NCBI GenBank assembly: GCA_031277855.1
Contig: JAITLO010000025.1
Location: forward strand, 1 to 64,000
Source of the DNA: Acidovorax sp.
Lineage (GTDB): Bacteria; Pseudomonadota; Gammaproteobacteria; Burkholderiales; Burkholderiaceae_C
Direction: 5' to 3'
DNA length: 64,000 nt
Below, in pieces: positions 49,017 through 56,395 of this stretch. Under the pieces are notes generated by a model. That model had not been told where the DNA came from. It saw nothing but the letters and a program-made list of their open reading frames with translations, and made no database searches. Each line of letters starts with the position of its first letter. Within the stretch, counting starts at the first letter, position 1. Position numbers and translations under genes: made by a program.

Positions 49017-51494
49017 TCAGAACCGATAGCGTGCGCTCAGCAGCGCATTGCGCGGCGCGCCGAAGTGGTTGTTGTCCTGCGTGCTCCCCAGGGCCTGGTA
49101 GTAGTACTTGTCCGTGATGTTGTACACATTCAGCCGCAAATCCAGTTGCGGACTGAGTTGGTAGCTCAGCATCAGATCCGCCACGGTATAGCCGCCCTGG
49201 CGCACCGGGTAGGAGGGAGTACGGGTTGCGCTACGTGTACGCAGCGAGGCCCCCATTGCCCAGCGGCTCCACTCGCCAGGCAGCTGATAGCGGGTCGAAA
49301 GCTTGAAGAGGTGGCGCGGCGTCAGCGTGTCATAAGGCGTCCCGGCCTTGGCCGTGTCCGAATCCTTCACATGCTCGGCCTTGTTGTAGGTATAGCCGGC
49401 CATGAGTTGCAGCCCGGGGGCAATTTGGCCGGCCAGTTCCAGCTCCAGTCCCCGGCTGCGTACCTCACCTGTTTGGGCATAGCAGGCCGGCACCTTCGGG
49501 TCGCAAGCGCTTTGCGGCAGCTGCAGCGGCAGGTTTTGCTGATTGACCTGGAAGACCGCAGCACTGGCCTGCAGCCGCCGATTGAAATACTCGCCCTTGA
49601 TACCTGCTTCCAGATTGCGACCTGTCACCGGCTCCAGCAATGCGCCACGGGGGCTTTGGTAGTTCTGTGGCTGAAACACGCTGGTCCAACTGGCATAGAG
49701 GGAATGATGGTTATCCAGTGTGTAAACCAGGCCGGCATAGGGAGTGAACCGGTCATGCACCTTGTAGGGCGTGCTTTCGCTCCAGGCCCCCGACACTGTC
49801 AACATGTCGTAGGAGTAGGAGTCCAGCCTCGCCCCCAGCAGCACGGTCAGCGGATCTGAGATGCTCAGACGCAGTGTGCCGTAGGCACCGGCCTGACGCT
49901 GGTGACCCCGGCGCGACCACTGCAGATTGAACGCAGGCTTGGTCACAGCGCTGGAGTCCCAATGGAGGGGGTCGACCACGGGCGCATAGTCGGCAGGCCA
50001 GCCTCCGGGGCCATCGTCATCGCTGCTCTGCCGAATACCAACCCCCACCACCAGTTCATGGGTGCGCCCCCATGCCTGCCAAGGCCCTTGGGCAAAGGCA
50101 TCGAGGCTGTATTGCGTCTTCTGGTAAGCATAGGCGCCCGCCCCCTGGCCAAAGGACTCGGAGTTCGCCAAGGGGTATAGATAAGTGCCCAGCATGTCCA
50201 TCTTGGTGCGCAGCACACGGGCTGTGATCTGGCTTTTCCAGCCATTGGAAAAACCATGCTCCAACTCGGCAAACAGGCTGGCGTTCTCCTTGTTCCAGTA
50301 GGCCCAGTCGGGCGTCATGCGTGCCGAGCGGGGAAAGGGGTAGAAGCTGCCATCGCGCCGCGTGGGCAGGCCGTTCCAGTCGGCACCCGGGCTGTCTTCC
50401 CGGTTGTAGTAACCGCCCACGCTGAGCAAGGTGTGCGGTGCGATGTCGGCCTCCAACGTGCCATAGACCAGTTGGCGCTCATGGCGATAGGCTTTTTTGA
50501 AGGTATCGGCATCCTGCAACGCGACCACCCCCCGGCCACGCAGCGTGCCGGCCGCATTCAGCGGCCCTGCGGCATCGACTTCGCCACGCCAGTTGTTCCA
50601 GGAGCCCACGCTACCCGTCAGCGTGAGCTGGGGTGTGGCCGTGGGGCGTTTGCGCACCAGGTTGATGGTGCCCGAGGGGTTGCCCGTGCCCGTCATCAAA
50701 CCGGCCGCACCGCGCAGAACCTCCACACGGTCATACATAGCCATGGTAGCCAGACCCTGGGTGTCGTAATCAAAGGCCAGGGGCACACCATCGGCCAGAA
50801 AGTTGTTGACCTCAAATCCACGCATGAAGAACTGGGTGCGTTCGCCACCGCCAATCTGGCGGGTGCTCAAGCCAGTGGCATCCAGCGCCACCTCATCCAG
50901 GGTCTGAAAGCCCCGGTCATCGATCTGCTCGCGCGTGATCACGCTGATGGACTGCGGCGTCTCGCGCTGCGACAACGCAAATCGTGTGGCAGTGCTGCTG
51001 GGGCCTGCTGCCACATAAGCGCCCGAACCTTCCGTCACGCTACTGCGCTGCGCTTCGGCCGTCACTGTGACCTCACCCAGCGTGGCGCCCTGCCCTGCAG
51101 CCCCCGGCACCACCACCGGCAAGGCACGCAAGGTATAGACGCCGCCGCTGCCCGCCACGGCCTCCAAGCCCGTTCCAGCCAGCAGGCCGGCAAAGCCCTC
51201 GCGCAGGCCATAGCGGCCCTGCAGGCCGGGCGAGGTCTTGCCCTGGACCAGGGCCGGCGGCATGGTGATGCTGATGCCCGCACGCACGGCGAAAGCGGCC
51301 AAGGTTTCATCCAGTGCGCCCGGGGCAATCTGGTAGTTCTGCGTGACCTCGGACTGCGCCGCTGCAGATGCGGCCAAGCCTTGGGCCTGGCCGGTGCCCG
51401 CCGTGCAGGCCATGGCAATCAAGGCGCAGCGCACCGCCATCGCCAGGGCGTGGTGTGGGCTTGCGGGATGGAGATGAAAAAACGGGCGTGCCAT
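49017..51494 (-). CDS. TonB-dependent siderophore receptor with STN domain, cassette G
   Basis: An 825-residue receptor: signal peptide ending TGTGQAQ, STN domain (YQIAPGALDETLAAFAVRAG), TonB-box-like LGEVTVTAEAQRS, plug (QRETPQSISVITREQIDDRG) and barrel ending PRNALLSARYRF. A barrel loop holds two Cys (ACDPKVPACY), comparable to the loop pair in receptor C. CAGGAG lies about 12 bases before the ATG at 51494. FpvA-type family; ligand not determinable. Confidence 0.9.
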   Translation of the reverse strand: MARPFFHLHPASPHHALAMAVRCALIAMACTAGTGQAQGLAASAAAQSEVTQNYQIAPGALDETLAAFAVRAGISITMPPALVQGKTSPGLQGRYGLREGFAGLLAGTGLEAVAGSGGVYTLRALPVVVPGAAGQGATLGEVTVTAEAQRSSVTEGSGAYVAAGPSSTATRFALSQRETPQSISVITREQIDDRGFQTLDEVALDATGLSTRQIGGGERTQFFMRGFEVNNFLADGVPLAFDYDTQGLATMAMYDRVEVLRGAAGLMTGTGNPSGTINLVRKRPTATPQLTLTGSVGSWNNWRGEVDAAGPLNAAGTLRGRGVVALQDADTFKKAYRHERQLVYGTLEADIAPHTLLSVGGYYNREDSPGADWNGLPTRRDGSFYPFPRSARMTPDWAYWNKENASLFAELEHGFSNGWKSQITARVLRTKMDMLGTYLYPLANSESFGQGAGAYAYQKTQYSLDAFAQGPWQAWGRTHELVVGVGIRQSSDDDGPGGWPADYAPVVDPLHWDSSAVTKPAFNLQWSRRGHQRQAGAYGTLRLSISDPLTVLLGARLDSYSYDMLTVSGAWSESTPYKVHDRFTPYAGLVYTLDNHHSLYASWTSVFQPQNYQSPRGALLEPVTGRNLEAGIKGEYFNRRLQASAAVFQVNQQNLPLQLPQSACDPKVPACYAQTGEVRSRGLELELAGQIAPGLQLMAGYTYNKAEHVKDSDTAKAGTPYDTLTPRHLFKLSTRYQLPGEWSRWAMGASLRTRSATRTPSYPVRQGGYTVADLMLSYQLSPQLDLRLNVYNITDKYYYQALGSTQDNNHFGAPRNALLSARYRF

Positions 51495-51804
51495 GAACAG
51501 TCGGTCTCCTGAAGCTGTGTTGTGCAAAGTTCTCCTAGGCTTCACACGCCAGATCTGGAAAAGGGACAGCTGGTTAGAAAAAATGCAGCGCATTGGCTTT
51601 CCGTAATGTCTGGAATCAAGCGCTGTGCTTGGCGGGGTGGCCCCTCACCCCCACCCTCTCCCCAAAGGGGCGAGGGAGTAAGACCAGGGGCAAGAGAGCA
51701 AGGCAGGGCACACAAAACTGGCGCGACCCAGGCCAGCAGACAGCGAGCAAGGGCCGCCCCGCAGCGAGGCTGTCGTCCCCCTTGGGGGGAAGGCGCGCAG
51801 CGCC
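51495..51804. other. 310-base intergenic stretch with GC-rich dispersed repeats
   Basis: No gene is supported here. On the left (51540-51600) is the receptor G leader with a TGTCCCTTTT element (minus strand). In the middle (51640-51685) is a C-rich inverted repeat (CCCTCTCCCC and GGGGCGAGGG) resembling the one at 60427-60450. On the right (51745-51812) is a GC-rich element with CCCCCTTGGGGGGAAGGCGC and a GGCGCGCAGCGCC hairpin, a type common in Comamonadaceae intergenic DNA. Confidence 0.6.
51640..51685. repeat. C-rich extragenic inverted repeat, copy 1
   Basis: The sequence CCCTCACCCCCACCCTCTCC is followed by CCAAAGG and GGCGAGGGAGTAAG, a hairpin with arms CCCTCTCCCC/GGGGCGAGGG. A related element stands at 60365-60462. 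Such CCCTCTCCC-type palindromes are dispersed in many proteobacterial genomes outside genes. Confidence 0.6.
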
Positions 51805-51812
51805 TCAGGGGG
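51745..51812. repeat. GC-rich Comamonadaceae-type repeat overlapping the fecR G end
   Basis: The element contains CCCCCTTGGGGGGAAGGCGC, a small hairpin GGCGCGCAGCGCC and a G8 run. Its right end supplies the last codons and the TGA stop of the cassette G fecR gene (VAPP then stop), so the repeat borders or has replaced the original gene end. It may also slow or end transcription. Confidence 0.45.
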
Positions 51813-52794
51813 GGGCCACCAGGCTCACCCAGTACCGCGTTCGATAGCGCACAGCCACGGGCAGCACCTGGGGCAGGCTTTCCAGCACAGCCGTGGTGCC
51901 GCCCTGCAGCTGAAAAGTGCCCGAGATGCGCAGCTCGGCCACTGCAGGGTCGCAGTGCAGCACGCCAGGACGGTAGCGGCCCAGCTCGGCCGCGAAGTCC
52001 GCCAGCCGCATATTGCGTACCTGGAGCACGCCGTGGGCCCAGCCATCCGCATCGGGCGTCACCGCCTGCGCTGCGGCAATGCTCTGCGCCGTCATGCGGG
52101 TTTGCTGGCCGGCTTGCAGCACCAGCACCTGCTCGGGCGCCGCACGCGGGCGCAGTTCCACCGCACCTTCGAGCACAGCCACGCGCGTGGTATCGCCTTC
52201 CTGGCGCACGGTAAAGCGCGTGCCCAAGGCACGCATGCGCCCCTGGGCCGTGGTCACCACCAGGGGCCTTGGCGGGAGCTGGGCATCGGCGGCGGTTTCT
52301 ATATGAATTGCCCCGTGAAGCAGATGCAGCAAGCGCAATTCGCTATTAAATTTGATGTTAACGGCGCTGTCCGTGTCCAGCTGCAGCCGGCTGCCGTCGG
52401 CCAGTTGCAGCGTGCGGCGCTCGCCCGTGGCGGTATGCAGATCGGCCAGCAAGTCGGCTGCACCACCATGGCGCCAGGCCAGCCAGCCCGTGGGCGCCGC
52501 CACCAGCAGCAGGGCCAAGGCCTTGACGGCGCGGCGCCTTTGCACAGCTTGCACGGCAGAACGGTTCAACACCGGCAGCGCCAGCTTGGGCGGCAAGCGG
52601 CCCAAACTCTGGCCCACGCGCTCGGCGCGCTCCCAGGCTGCAGCATGCGCGGGATGGGCTGCATGCCAATGCAGCCAGCGTTGCCGGTCCTGGCCGCTGG
52701 CCGCGCCGGACTGCAGCAGAAAAAACCACTCCGCCGCCTGCAACGCCACCTGCTCGCTGATGGCCGCCGGGGCCACGCTCTGCACCCCGCTCAT
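51805..52794 (-). CDS. FecR-type sigma regulator, cassette G
   Basis: A 329-residue protein: DUF4880-like AAEWFFLLQSGAASGQDRQR, QRRRAVKALALLLVAAPTGW membrane segment, FecR domain (VVTTAQGRMRALGTRFTVRQ) and the STN-like end DFAAELGRYRPGVLHCDPAV with tail RTRYWVSLVAPP. The final PP and stop lie inside the GC-rich repeat at 51745-51812. The ATG overlaps the sigma stop by four bases. Confidence 0.88.
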   Translation of the reverse strand: MSGVQSVAPAAISEQVALQAAEWFFLLQSGAASGQDRQRWLHWHAAHPAHAAAWERAERVGQSLGRLPPKLALPVLNRSAVQAVQRRRAVKALALLLVAAPTGWLAWRHGGAADLLADLHTATGERRTLQLADGSRLQLDTDSAVNIKFNSELRLLHLLHGAIHIETAADAQLPPRPLVVTTAQGRMRALGTRFTVRQEGDTTRVAVLEGAVELRPRAAPEQVLVLQAGQQTRMTAQSIAAAQAVTPDADGWAHGVLQVRNMRLADFAAELGRYRPGVLHCDPAVAELRISGTFQLQGGTTAVLESLPQVLPVAVRYRTRYWVSLVAPP

Positions 52795-53318
52795 GGCAGC
52801 AGCAGAATGCAGCGCGCCATGGCCTGTGCCATGTAGCGCTTGACGGTGCGTTCGCTCAGGCGCAGGCGGGTGGCGATCTCGGCATAGCCCAGGCCTTCGA
52901 GCTGGGCCAGCAAAAAGGCGGCGCGCACCGGCGGCTTGAGGCCGTCCAGCATGGCGTCCACCTGCTGCAGCGTCTCCAGGATGATGGCCTGGTCTTCAGG
53001 TGATGGCGCCATGGGCTCGGGCAACTGGGCCAGGGCCTCCAGATAGGCCTGCTCCAGCGAGCGGCGCCGGTACAGATTGGCCAGCAGGCGCTTGGCAATC
53101 AGCGTCAGATAGGCACGCGGCTCACGCAGCTGCCAGCCTCCCTGCTTCTCGGGCGTGGCATCGGGTGCATCGAGCAGGCGCACAAAGGTGTCTTGCGCCA
53201 GGTCGGCCGCATCGCAGCTATTGCCCAGGCGCCGGCGCAGCCAGCCCTGCAGCCAACCGTGGTGCTCCACATAGAGGGTGGCGACTTCGCCATGCGTGGC
53301 GCAGGAGGAAGGGTTCAT
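52791..53318 (-). CDS. ECF sigma factor, FecI-like, cassette G
   Basis: A 175-residue sigma factor: HHGWLQGWLRRRLGNSCDAA then DLAQDTFVRLLDAP, REPRAYLTLIAKRLLANLYR, PSPEDQAIILETLQQVDAML and region 4 LGYAEIATRLRLSERTVKRY. First gene of the seven-cassette array in transcription order. The Fur-like site upstream lies between it and the divergent BtuF-like gene, so both may be iron-controlled. Confidence 0.88.
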   Translation of the reverse strand: MNPSSCATHGEVATLYVEHHGWLQGWLRRRLGNSCDAADLAQDTFVRLLDAPDATPEKQGGWQLREPRAYLTLIAKRLLANLYRRRSLEQAYLEALAQLPEPMAPSPEDQAIILETLQQVDAMLDGLKPPVRAAFLLAQLEGLGYAEIATRLRLSERTVKRYMAQAMARCILLLP

Positions 53319-53355
53319 GGCGGGTGCCCGGTTTCTTTGCGGAGCCTGGCATCCG

Positions 53356-53386
53356 CAATCAAACAAGAATCATTACTATTTATGGA
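53356..53386 (-). promoter_or_regulatory. Fur-box-like site upstream of sigma G and the divergent binding-protein gene
   Basis: CAATCAAACAAGAATCATT is identical to the left half of the E and F sites; the right half (ACTATTTATGG) has decayed. Located 37 bases from the sigma G start and 89 bases before the plus-strand gene at 53476. Confidence 0.55.
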
Positions 53387-53475
53387 TTCTAGCCTGGGCA
53401 GGCCCTGGGCTATCATCGCGGCCCTTTCCTTCCCCACACGCCGACAGCGTTTTTACGCGGCAGCCGCGCAACGAT

Positions 53476-54390
53476 ATGAGCGACTATCTCAAGGCCCTGG
53501 CGCTGTCCTCGGCGCTTTCTCTGGCAAGCGCCCCCACCCAGGCCGCGCCGCCCCAGGGCATACGGCTGGTGGACGCCAGACACAAAGCGATTGCCCTGCC
53601 CCGCCCGGCCCAGCGCATCGTCTCGCTGCAGCCCTCGTTCACCGAAGCCATTTGCGCCCTGGGCGGCTGCCATGCCCTGGTGGGCGTGGACCGCTATTCA
53701 AGCTGGCCGATGCAGGCCACCACCCTGCCCCAGGTGGGCAGCATCCGGGACCCGGACATAGAACGCATCATCGCCCTCAAGCCTGATGTGGTGCTGGCCC
53801 GGCCCAACCACCGCGTGGACGAACGCCTGGAACGCCTGGGCATCACCGTGCTGACCCTGAATGCCCAGACCTATGAGGACATGGAGCGCGAGCTGGAAAC
53901 CCTGGCCCAACTGCTGGGCCGCCCGGGTGACGGCACCAGGCTGTGGCGGCAGACGCGGGAGCGGCTGGAAGCCCTGCGCCGCCAGATGCCGGCGCAGTGG
54001 CAGGGGAAAAAAGTCTATTTCGAGCTGCACAGCGGCATGGCGGCTGCGGGCGAGGCCTCGTTCATAGGGCAGACGCTGCACAACCTGGGCCTGGTCAACA
54101 TCGCCGGACGCGATCTGCCCATGTACCCCAAGCTCAGCCCCGAATATGTGGTGCGTGCCAACCCCGACCTCATCATCACCATGGCCGACCTGCCCGTACC
54201 GCCCCCCGAGCGCCAGGGCTGGAGCCGCGTCACGGCCTTGCGCGGCAACCACTATTGCCGCATTCCCAATGCCGAGTTTGATGTGCTGGTACGCCCCGGC
54301 CCCCGCATCGATGAGGCAGCGCGGCACATCGTGCAATGTTTACAGCGCATGCCCCTGCCGGCGGGTGGCATGGATGCATCCAAAAGATAG
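53476..54390 (+). CDS. BtuF-like periplasmic cobalamin/metal-chelate binding protein
   Basis: A 304-residue binding protein of the helical-backbone (class III) family. A signal peptide (MSDYLKALALSSALSLASAP) is followed by RIVSLQPSFTEAICALGGCH, the start typical of BtuF, then VGVDRYSSWP and LKPDVVLARP. The second lobe begins after a long helix (near KKVYFELHSG). It would deliver vitamin B12 or a related corrinoid to a BtuCD-type ABC transporter, but no such transporter genes are in the window. A plus-strand singleton, divergent from the sigma G gene. No SD is visible before the ATG at 53476; family length supports it. Confidence 0.8.
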   Translation: MSDYLKALALSSALSLASAPTQAAPPQGIRLVDARHKAIALPRPAQRIVSLQPSFTEAICALGGCHALVGVDRYSSWPMQATTLPQVGSIRDPDIERIIALKPDVVLARPNHRVDERLERLGITVLTLNAQTYEDMERELETLAQLLGRPGDGTRLWRQTRERLEALRRQMPAQWQGKKVYFELHSGMAAAGEASFIGQTLHNLGLVNIAGRDLPMYPKLSPEYVVRANPDLIITMADLPVPPPERQGWSRVTALRGNHYCRIPNAEFDVLVRPGPRIDEAARHIVQCLQRMPLPAGGMDASKR

Positions 54391-54458
54391 CGGCCTGTGC
54401 TGGAGGGACAAGTGCTGGAGGCTGATTTGACTCCATCAGCAAACAGCCCCATCCATTC

Positions 54459-55052
54459 TCACTCCGGCAACGCCAACCTCACCGCATCCGGCCAGGCCCG
54501 TGCCAGGCGCTGTGCGCCTGCAAACTGCGGCTTGGCCGATGCCTGCTCGCAATCCACCAGCACCTGGGACAGGCCTTGGGGGCCGCGCTGCTGCTCCAGC
54601 GCCAGCACATCGGGGCTGCGAAAGTCGCTGAGCAGCCACAGGCAGGCGGGCTGGCCCTGCTGCTGTGCACGCCGGGCCAGCAGCTCCCATGCCTGGTGCA
54701 CGGCCTGGGCCAAGGGCGTGCCGCCGCCGCCTGCCAGGGGCTCAATCAGTGCGGCATTCCAGCGCGGTGCGCGGCCGGGTGCCAGCCGCCATTGCACCTG
54801 GCCGGCGCCAAAGCACAGCAAGGCCACGGGCATGCGCTGCAGATAGGCCCAGCGCAGCCACTGCAGCACCAGGCCTTTGGCGCGCGCCAAGGCTCCGCTG
54901 GCCGTCATGGAGGCCGAGCAGTCCAGCGCAAACACATGCAGGGTCTGGGGCGTGGCCAAGGCCTGGCGCCAGCGTAGATGTGCGGGCTGCAGGCCTGCCC
55001 CGAGGCCAGCATCCAGCAGGCGGGCACGCAAGGTGGCGGGCCAGTCCAGCAT
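54459..55052 (-). CDS. VWA domain: C-terminal part of a ChlD-type chelatase subunit, probably reached by -1 frameshift
   Basis: From the first ATG this frame encodes 197 residues with the VWA fold: metal-site motif DCSASM (DxSxS), then AKGLVLQWLRWAYLQRMPVA, and GGGGTPLAQAV, all hallmarks of the ChlD/BchD C-terminus. The text before it (LDWPATLRA, LQPAHLRWR) is also ChlD-like. The ATG at 55052 has no SD, and the frame is open upstream for 43 codons to an A7 slippery site inside the preceding gene. A -1 shift there would fuse the AAA+ domain, the Pro-rich linker and this VWA domain into one protein of about 645 residues (56395 to 54459). Separate translation from 55052 remains possible. Confidence 0.75.
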   Translation of the reverse strand: MLDWPATLRARLLDAGLGAGLQPAHLRWRQALATPQTLHVFALDCSASMTASGALARAKGLVLQWLRWAYLQRMPVALLCFGAGQVQWRLAPGRAPRWNAALIEPLAGGGGTPLAQAVHQAWELLARRAQQQGQPACLWLLSDFRSPDVLALEQQRGPQGLSQVLVDCEQASAKPQFAGAQRLARAWPDAVRLALPE

Positions 55053-55126
55053 GGCGCCGGCATCTGTTGCCTGGGCTCCCGGCCGCGTCTGGCCGGCCAG
55101 GGCTGCACCCTGGGCAGACGTGTTAG

Positions 55127-55202
55127 CACGCCCCCGACCGCGACCCGCTGGGCTTAGCGCGGCAGGCCGGGGGCGCGGGCTTTTTTTGCGGCCAGGGCCT
55201 CC
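55127..55202 (-). promoter_or_regulatory. Programmed -1 ribosomal frameshift signal in chlD
   Basis: On the minus strand: GGAGG (55202-55198), a 10-base spacer, the heptamer A_AAA_AAA (55187-55181) read as GCA AAA AAA in frame, then a 10-bp stem CGCGCCCCCG (55177-55168) with CGGGGGCGTG (55136-55127, one G-U pair) enclosing inner pairs CCGCG/CGCGG. SD-like sequence, slippery site and stem-loop are the three parts of known bacterial signals such as dnaX. The -1 frame leads without a stop into the VWA domain; the zero frame stops 24 bases after the A-run. Confidence 0.72.
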
Positions 55203-56395
55203 ATGGCGGCCTGGGCCAGGGCATCACCCAGCGGCGGCGCGCAGGGCGTGCTGGCCTGTGACTGAGGGTGGCCCCAGCCCGCCGGTGGCTGCTCCATGGC
55301 CTGGGGGGCCATGGCGGTTTGAGGTTGCTGCGCTGGCGGCTCCGTGCCCGGGGCAGCGCTGTGCGCGGACAGTGTGGGAGCCGGTGCTGCGGATGGAGCG
55401 GGCCCTGCACCCTGCGATTGCGGGGCTTGCCCGGCCTGCGCATCGGCGGACCGTGGCGGTGTCGCCTGTGATGGCTGCTGTGGCTGATTCTGCGACGGGG
55501 CCAATACCGGCTGCTGCGGCTCGGCGCCACGGTGGGCCAGCACCAGAGGCGCGACCCGGGACACATGCTCTGTCTCTATGGCCGGGCTTTGCTCCCAGGC
55601 CGCCAGGGCCCGGGCCGCGCGCAGCATCACCAGGTCTGCACGCAGGCCGTCGACCTGGGCCGCAATGCATTGCTGGGCCACGGCCTCGTGGATGGCATCG
55701 CTCCAGGGCAGTTCGTCGGGGTTGGCGCAGCGTGCACGCGCCACGCGCAAACGCTCTGCCAGCGCGGCCTGCTGGGGTGCATGCTCCCGTGCAAAGCCTG
55801 CAGGGTCCAGCTCAAAGCGCAGCCTGGACTTGACGATGGCGCTGCGCAACTGCACATCCTGGGCATTGGCCAGTTGCACGCACAGACCCAGCCGGTCCAG
55901 CAGCTGCGGGCGCAGCAAGCCTTCCTCGGGGTTCATGGTGCCTATCAGCACAAAGCGCGCCGCATGGCTGTGGGAGATGCCGTCGCGCTCCACACGGTTC
56001 ACGCCCGAGGCGGCCACATCCAGCAGTACATCGACGATGGCATCGGGCAGCAGATTGATTTCGTCCACATAGAGAACGCCGCCATGGGCCTTGGCTACCA
56101 CGCCGGGGGCGAATACCAGCTCGTTGCCTGCCAGGGCCTTGCCCAGGTCCAGACTGCCCAGCACATGCTCCACCGAGGCCCCCAGCGGCAACGTGGCAAA
56201 GGGGGCCGGCGCCAGCAGCTCGGCCAGGGCCCGCGCTGCCGTGGACTTGGCCGTGCCACGCGGCCCCTGTACCAGCACGCCGCCCAGGGCTGGTTCGATG
56301 GCTGCCAGCAGCAGGGCCTGGACCAGTTGGGGCTGGCCTTGTATGGCGGAAAGCGGGAAGTTGCCCCCTGCTTCGTAGGCTTTGGCTTGCGTCAT
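55154..56395 (-). CDS. chlD: ChlD/ChlI-type AAA+ chelatase subunit (zero-frame product)
   Basis: A 413-residue protein. The AAA+ domain has Walker A GPRGTAKST (about residues 43-51), Walker B GGVLYVDEINLLPD and the sensor segment FVLIGTMNPEEG, as in ChlI/BchI and the N-terminal half of ChlD. After residue 310 comes a Pro/Gln/Ala-rich linker of about 95 residues, normal for ChlD but not for ChlI, which suggests the gene is really chlD. ATP-driven insertion of cobalt by CobN needs such a partner. The ATG overlaps the cobN stop by four bases. No separate small-subunit gene is seen, so this short product may serve as one. Confidence 0.85.
   Translation of the reverse strand: MTQAKAYEAGGNFPLSAIQGQPQLVQALLLAAIEPALGGVLVQGPRGTAKSTAARALAELLAPAPFATLPLGASVEHVLGSLDLGKALAGNELVFAPGVVAKAHGGVLYVDEINLLPDAIVDVLLDVAASGVNRVERDGISHSHAARFVLIGTMNPEEGLLRPQLLDRLGLCVQLANAQDVQLRSAIVKSRLRFELDPAGFAREHAPQQAALAERLRVARARCANPDELPWSDAIHEAVAQQCIAAQVDGLRADLVMLRAARALAAWEQSPAIETEHVSRVAPLVLAHRGAEPQQPVLAPSQNQPQQPSQATPPRSADAQAGQAPQSQGAGPAPSAAPAPTLSAHSAAPGTEPPAQQPQTAMAPQAMEQPPAGWGHPQSQASTPCAPPLGDALAQAAMEALAAKKARAPGLPR

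Noticed and set aside
53387-53475. Cobalamin riboswitch before the BtuF-like gene or before cobN
   Set aside because: The leaders are under 200 bases and I see no B12-box-like sequence or multi-stem structure in 53387-53475 or 60283-60471.
54459-55052. VWA gene as a simple independent gene starting at ATG 55052
   Set aside because: No SD, open frame upstream carrying ChlD-like text, and a complete frameshift signal. Kept as a feature because the ATG cannot be excluded.
55181-55187. A7 run as a sequencing error or pseudogene mutation
   Set aside because: The SD-like GGAGG at the ideal distance and the strong stem after it would be an unlikely coincidence, although resequencing could still test this.
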